A stretch of DNA of 64,000 nucleotides from Hydrococcus rivularis NIES-593 (GTDB lineage: Bacteria > Cyanobacteriota > Cyanobacteriia > Cyanobacteriales > Microcystaceae), in assembly GCF_001904635.1 (NCBI RefSeq), contig NZ_MRCB01000019.1:26174-90173 (forward strand). Reading direction: 5' to 3'. Below the pieces are notes generated by a model. That model was given only the letters and a program-made list of their open reading frames with translations. It was not told the origin of the DNA and did not search any database. Shown in pieces: positions 60,091 to 64,000 of this stretch; the first letter of the stretch is position 1; each line of letters begins with the position of its first letter. Position numbers and translations under genes: made by a program.

Positions 60091-60166
60091 TCTTGCTTGA
60101 AAAATATATAGCAAGCGATTTCCTAAGTCATCGCTTTGCGGATGGCAACCCACTCCAAACAAACTC

Positions 60167-60709
60167 ATGTTATGTCCTTATTGCCAGCACACCGATAGCC
60201 GAGTTTTAGAATCGCGTTCCACAGAAGAGGGACAAAGTATTCGGCGACGTAGAGAATGTTTGCGATGTAAAGGTCGATTCACCACTTACGAACGAGTCGA
60301 ATCCATTCCCATCAAAGTGATCAAACAAGACGGTCATCGAGAATATTTCGAGCGTGCCAAGCTTTTGCGAGGGATAATCCGCGCTTGTGAAAAAACAGGC
60401 ATTCCTCTCGAACGACTCGAAGCGATCGTCAATGAAATCGAAGCCCGACTTCAGCAGCGTTCCGAGCGAGAAGTAACCAGTCAAGAAATCGGACAGTTAG
60501 TTCTTCAATACCTGCGTCACGAAAACGAGGTCGCTTATGTTCGCTTTGCCTCTGTATATGGCAAGTTTAAGGGGATTAAGGATTTCGTAAAGACCTTAGA
60601 GCGACTCCAAAGTCCGGCAGAGGTGACGCAAGATGCCCAAGACTCCCACGAGCCTGTCCTAGAAGAGTCAGACTTAAAAGATTCTTCATCGATAATGACT
60701 TCTTCTTAG
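60167..60709 (+). CDS. nrdR: Transcriptional repressor NrdR
   Basis: A 180-residue protein with the NrdR zinc ribbon at the N-terminus ([15 protein letters not shown], then [17 protein letters not shown]) and the ATP-cone domain ([28 protein letters not shown]). It represses ribonucleotide reductase genes in response to ATP/dATP. The C-terminal 35 residues are an acidic tail beyond the usual end. The ATG is at 60167. It is placed between psbT and rpsA. Confidence 0.95.
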   Translation: MLCPYCQHTDSRVLESRSTEEGQSIRRRRECLRCKGRFTTYERVESIPIKVIKQDGHREYFERAKLLRGIIRACEKTGIPLERLEAIVNEIEARLQQRSEREVTSQEIGQLVLQYLRHENEVAYVRFASVYGKFKGIKDFVKTLERLQSPAEVTQDAQDSHEPVLEESDLKDSSSIMTSS

Positions 60710-60970
60710 AATAAGAATATAATATAAAATTCCTCGCTCTGATATGCACCCAATTAATGCAGCCGAAAACCGCTAAAATAAATAAATGAATCTTTTTAAG
60801 AGGGATGGCTCCCTGAATTATTAAAAAAAGGTTACTGTGCGAACTATCTGAACCTGTCAAACCAACGGGTAAAAGGTACAACATAATACTAGGTGTAGGC
60901 TGCACGCAATTAAAGTGAGTGTACATCAACAGGAGGCATAGCAACACAAGGAGATAGCTAAAAAACGTAC

Positions 60971-61951
60971 ATGGTCAGTCAGAAAAAAACAGCTACTAAA
61001 GAGATCGGTTTTACCCACGAAGATTTTGCCGCCCTTCTCGACAAATATGACTATCACTTCAGTCCTGGGGATATCGTACCGGGCACGGTGTTTAGTATGG
61101 AACCTAAAGGGGCGCTGATTGATATCGGGGCAAAAACAGCGGCCTTCATTCCCATTCAGGAAATGTCAATCAATCGAGTTGACGACCCTGTAGAGGTTTT
61201 GCAACCAAATGAGACGCGGGAATTCTTTATCTTGACCGACGAAAATGAAGACGGACAGTTAACCCTTTCTATTCGTCGCATTGAATATATGCGGGCTTGG
61301 GAAAGGGTGCGTCAACTGCAAGCAGAAGACGCTACAGTACGCGCCAACGTCTTTGCCACCAATCGTGGCGGTGCTTTAGTCAGAATTGAAGGATTGCGAG
61401 GATTCATTCCCGGTTCTCATATCAGCGCCCGCGAAGCCAAAGAAGATTTGGTCGGTCAAGAACTGCCTTTGAAATTTCTTGAAGTTGATGAAGAACGCAA
61501 TCGACTGGTATTGAGCCATCGACGCGCCCTAGTAGAACGCAAGATGCACGGTTTAGAAGTCGGTCAAGTCGTCACGGGAACGGTGAGAGGAATCAAGCCC
61601 TACGGTGCCTTTATCGACATTGGCGGAGTCAGTGGGTTACTGCATATCTCAGAAATTTCTCACGACCACATCGATACGCCTCACAGCGTCTTTAACGTCA
61701 ACGATGAATTAAAAGTGATGATCATCGACCTAGATGCGAACAGAGGGCGAATTTCGCTATCGACCAAGCAGCTAGAACCAGAACCTGGCGATATGCTCAA
61801 AAATCGCCAACTAGTCTTCGAGAAAGCCGAAGAAATGGCTGAGAAGTACCGTCAGAAGTTGTTGGCTGAAGCGCAAGAAAAAGTTGTTGACGAGGCAGAC
61901 ATTCCTCCCGCTCTAGACGAAGAAATGGCGATTGCAGCGACAGAAGATTAA
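60971..61951 (+). CDS. rpsA: 30S ribosomal protein S1
   Basis: A 326-residue protein with three S1 domains at about 30-100, 118-183 and 197-268 (GDIVPGTVFSMEPKGALIDIG, ATNRGGALVRIEGLRGFIPGS, GQVVTGTVRGIKPYGAFIDIG). Three rather than six S1 repeats is normal for cyanobacteria and plastids. It helps bring mRNA to the 30S subunit. A terminator follows at 61998. Confidence 0.96.
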   Translation: MVSQKKTATKEIGFTHEDFAALLDKYDYHFSPGDIVPGTVFSMEPKGALIDIGAKTAAFIPIQEMSINRVDDPVEVLQPNETREFFILTDENEDGQLTLSIRRIEYMRAWERVRQLQAEDATVRANVFATNRGGALVRIEGLRGFIPGSHISAREAKEDLVGQELPLKFLEVDEERNRLVLSHRRALVERKMHGLEVGQVVTGTVRGIKPYGAFIDIGGVSGLLHISEISHDHIDTPHSVFNVNDELKVMIIDLDANRGRISLSTKQLEPEPGDMLKNRQLVFEKAEEMAEKYRQKLLAEAQEKVVDEADIPPALDEEMAIAATED

Positions 61952-61997
61952 ACCAAACTGTTTCTGAATCTAGTAGGCAAAAGAATATACATAAAAC

Positions 61998-62021
61998 AGG
62001 AGGGAACCCCCCTCCTTTTTT
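61998..62021 (+). terminator. Intrinsic terminator of rpsA
   Basis: AGGAGGG (61998-62004) pairs with CCCTCCT (62010-62016) around AACCC, followed by six T. A compact GC-rich stem with U-tract. Confidence 0.9.
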
Positions 62022-62115
62022 GTAACGAGATTATTGTACAGAACTTGAGAGCGAAGGCTTTCTATGCGCATATTGCACTTTAAGAATGCAGCTTATTCAT
62101 GAAATAAACTTTTTC

Positions 62116-62181
62116 GTTACAAGCATTACAAAATTTACCCGGATAAAATTAATTAAATGTTTACATGAATTAATAGTAAAC
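62116..62181 (+). promoter_or_regulatory. Candidate nitrogen-regulatory region of nirA
   Basis: GTTACAAGCATTAC at 62116-62129 differs by one base from the NtcA consensus GTA-N8-TAC. A TAAAAT box (62144-62149) follows after 14 bases, shorter than the usual 20-24. A perfect inverted repeat GTTTAC-N11-GTAAAC lies at 62159-62181. NtcA and the LysR-type NtcB control nirA operons in other cyanobacteria. The assignment is a candidate only. Confidence 0.4.
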
Positions 62182-62341
62182 CTATCCTATCTTAGATGTT
62201 TTCCAATATTTAAAGCTATACAGCTACCGAGTCAAACATCTTAACAAAATATTGGTAAAGCCCTCATAGGCATCGATCGCAAAAACTTCAGTCAATTCAA
62301 TAATCTAGCAATCCAGACCGGATTTAAGGAGGAACGATCCC

Positions 62342-63889
62342 GTGGTACAAGCACCCCGACGAGACGAAGCAGCAACCCAGAACAAATTTGAAAAATTTAA
62401 AGCAGAAAAAGACGGACTAGCAATAAAAGACGAACTGGAACATTTTGCTCAAATTGGCTGGGAAGCCATGGACAAAACCGACTTAGAACATCGGCTCAAA
62501 TGGATGGGGATTTTTTACCGTCCCGTCACCCCAGGTAAATTCATGATGCGGATGCGGACTCCCAATGGCATTCTCACCAGCCAGCAGATGCGAGTTCTAG
62601 CCGAAATCGTTCAGCGTTACGGCGATGATGGCAACGCTGACATCACCACCAGACAAAATTTCCAGTTGCGAGGTATTCGCATCGAAGACGTACCCGATAT
62701 CGTTCGCCGTCTCAAAGCCGTGGGAATGACTTCCGTGCAGTCTGGAATGGATAACGTTCGCAACATCACAGGGTCTCCGGTGGCGGGACTGGATGCCGAT
62801 GAGTTAATCGATACTCGCGAGTTAGTCCAAAAAGTCCAAGATGCTATTACCAATAGCGGCGAGGGTAATTATGAGTTTACCAATCTGCCTCGAAAATTCA
62901 ATATCGCGATCGAAGGCGGACGAGATAACTCAGTCCACGCCGAAATTAACGATATTGCCTTCGTTCCCGCTTATAAAGACGGGCAGTTAGGCTTTAACGT
63001 GCTCGTCGGCGGCTTTTTCTCGGCTAAACGTTGCGAAGCGGCAATTCCTCTCAATGCTTGGGTACCGCCCAATGACGATGTAGTCGATTTGTGCAGGGCT
63101 ATTTTGATCGTTTTTCGAGACCATGGCTTGCGTGCCAATCGCCAGAAAGCACGACTGATGTGGCTAATTGACGAAGTGGGTATAGAAACATTTCGTTCGA
63201 TGGTGGAGAAGCAATTCGGTCGTCCTCTGGCTACAGAAGCGCAAAAAGACGAGATAGACTGGGAAAAACGCGATTTTATCGGCATTTTCCCGCAAAAACA
63301 ACCCGGTCTTAACTTTGTTGGCTTGCACGTTCCCGTGGGACGACTGTATGCTCGGGATATGTTGGACTTGGCACGAATGGCAGAAGTTTATGGCAGTGGA
63401 GAAATTCGCCTCACTGTCGAACAAAACGTGATTATTCCCAACATTCCCAATGAGAATTTGGATGCTTTTTTAGCCGAACCGCTACTCCAGAAATTTACAA
63501 TTAGTCCCAAGCCTCTAGAACGTGCCTTGGTTTCTTGCACGGGCGCTCAATTTTGCAATTTTGCCCTAGTGGAAACGAAAAATCGTGCCCTCGCTTTAGC
63601 AAAGGCGTTAGACGAAGAATTAGAATTATCTCGTTCGGTGCGAATTCATTGGACGGGGTGTCCTAACTCTTGCGGGCAGCCTCAAGTCGCCGATATCGGA
63701 CTGATGGGCACGAAAGTACGCAAAGACGGCAAAACTGTAGAAGGCGTAGATTTGTATATGGGCGGCAAAGTCGGCAAGGATGCTCGGCTTGGGACTTGCG
63801 TGCAGAAAGGTATTGCCTGCGAGGATTTATTGCCAGTCTTGAAAAATATCCTGATTGAGAATTTTGGCGCTAAGCCCAAGCAGAAGTAG
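62342..63889 (+). CDS. nirA: Ferredoxin-nitrite reductase
   Basis: A 515-residue siroheme/[4Fe-4S] enzyme. The cluster ligands are SCTGAQFCNF and TGCPNSCGQPQ near residues 398-445; the two ferrodoxin-like halves (RTPNGILTSQQMRVLAEIV, DGNADITTRQNFQLRGI) are intact. It reduces nitrite to ammonium using ferredoxin, in nitrate assimilation. The start is GTG at 62342 with an AAGGAGG site. A hairpin repeat follows 56 bp after the stop; nitrate transporter genes would lie outside the window. Confidence 0.96.
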   Translation: MVQAPRRDEAATQNKFEKFKAEKDGLAIKDELEHFAQIGWEAMDKTDLEHRLKWMGIFYRPVTPGKFMMRMRTPNGILTSQQMRVLAEIVQRYGDDGNADITTRQNFQLRGIRIEDVPDIVRRLKAVGMTSVQSGMDNVRNITGSPVAGLDADELIDTRELVQKVQDAITNSGEGNYEFTNLPRKFNIAIEGGRDNSVHAEINDIAFVPAYKDGQLGFNVLVGGFFSAKRCEAAIPLNAWVPPNDDVVDLCRAILIVFRDHGLRANRQKARLMWLIDEVGIETFRSMVEKQFGRPLATEAQKDEIDWEKRDFIGIFPQKQPGLNFVGLHVPVGRLYARDMLDLARMAEVYGSGEIRLTVEQNVIIPNIPNENLDAFLAEPLLQKFTISPKPLERALVSCTGAQFCNFALVETKNRALALAKALDEELELSRSVRIHWTGCPNSCGQPQVADIGLMGTKVRKDGKTVEGVDLYMGGKVGKDARLGTCVQKGIACEDLLPVLKNILIENFGAKPKQK

Positions 63890-63945
63890 CTGTCCCTCCT
63901 CTTCTAAAGAGGATTTAATACCATTTTACCCATTTTACAGAGATA

Positions 63946-64000
63946 GTCGATCGCCCTCACCCCCAACCCCTCTCCCTATTTGGGAGAGGGGAGAAGAATG
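63946..64000 (+). repeat. Dispersed hairpin repeat, copy 3 (runs off the window)
   Basis: Identical over 55 bp to the reverse complement of 29016-29070. It lies after nirA and continues past the window end. Arms CCCCTCTCCC and GGGAGAGGGG could also serve as a weak terminator. Confidence 0.85.

Larger units (their letters stand above)
61952..62341. other. Intergenic region upstream of nirA, 390 bp
   Basis: Holds the rpsA terminator (61998-62021), candidate nitrogen-control sites (62116-62181) and a strong Shine-Dalgarno (AAGGAGG, 62326-62332) nine bases ahead of the nirA GTG. Confidence 0.7.

Noticed and set aside
60710..60970. Riboswitch or S1 autoregulatory leader before rpsA
   Set aside because: The 261-base leader has small possible stems and an upstream AGGAGG, but I cannot match it to a known class or fold it with confidence.
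1..64000. tRNA, rRNA, prophage or transposase genes
   Set aside because: I read for cloverleaf and conserved rRNA stretches and for transposase motifs and saw none. A tRNAscan or Infernal run would be decisive.

Overview
The window is a stretch of cyanobacterial chromosome. The evidence is the very frequent GCGATCGC (HIP1) octamer, a photosystem II gene (psbT), ferredoxin-type nitrite reductase (nirA), a three-S1-domain ribosomal protein S1, cyanobacterial families (CRR7, PGM1-type ligase, ArgZ/AgrE) and bilin-type GAF domains. I cannot name the genus. There is no rRNA, tRNA, CRISPR array, intact transposase or prophage.

Layout. 0.1-7.5 kb: MgtC-like protein, two LivJ-type binding proteins without permeases, and a TauD-like dioxygenase plus MFS exporter pair. 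7.6-15.6 kb: a signalling cassette with a Ser/Thr kinase carrying a GUN4 domain, a chemoreceptor with three cyanobacteriochrome-like GAF domains, a CheA-like protein whose Hpt histidine is replaced, and a divergent protein related to the PilB N-terminus. 15.7-21.6 kb: NDUFAF7-type methyltransferase, then plsX-fabH-fabD and a pentapeptide-repeat protein. 21.6-34.2 kb: a mixed block of housekeeping genes (menB, rlmN, dciA-like, pspA-like), an RnfD-like/DUF2330 pair, small zinc-ribbon proteins and two decayed genes. 34.6-38.9 kb: a minus-strand redox cassette (RppA/RppB two-component system, PepSY-type protein, lipoprotein rubrerythrin, Rieske protein). 39-49 kb: a probably truncated GT-C-like membrane protein, mutS2, a DhaM-HPr-EI fusion, an AI-2E-type permease and small conserved genes. 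49.5-64 kb: clpC-like gene, pstSCAB, class I aldolase, agrE, psbT, nrdR, rpsA and nirA.

How the parts fit. pstSCAB (phosphate), nirA (nitrite) and agrE (arginine catabolism) are nutrient functions. plsX, fabH and fabD act in lipid initiation and share a possible operator, an 18-bp palindrome, ahead of plsX. The 7.6-15.6 kb cassette looks like a light- or tetrapyrrole-responsive input module for taxis or pili, but it lacks a kinase-active CheA, CheY, CheR and CheB.

Most notable: (i) the chemoreceptor/GUN4-kinase cassette; (ii) a MITE-like palindromic element of 135-157 bp in three copies, two of which abut a gene so that the element edge forms its start codon; (iii) several conserved proteins (MutS2, RlmN, ClpC, PtsP, the CheW-REC protein) carry short in-frame segments in linkers that look like the intergenic simple repeats or palindromes of this genome. 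In ClpC this segment sits where the M-domain should be.
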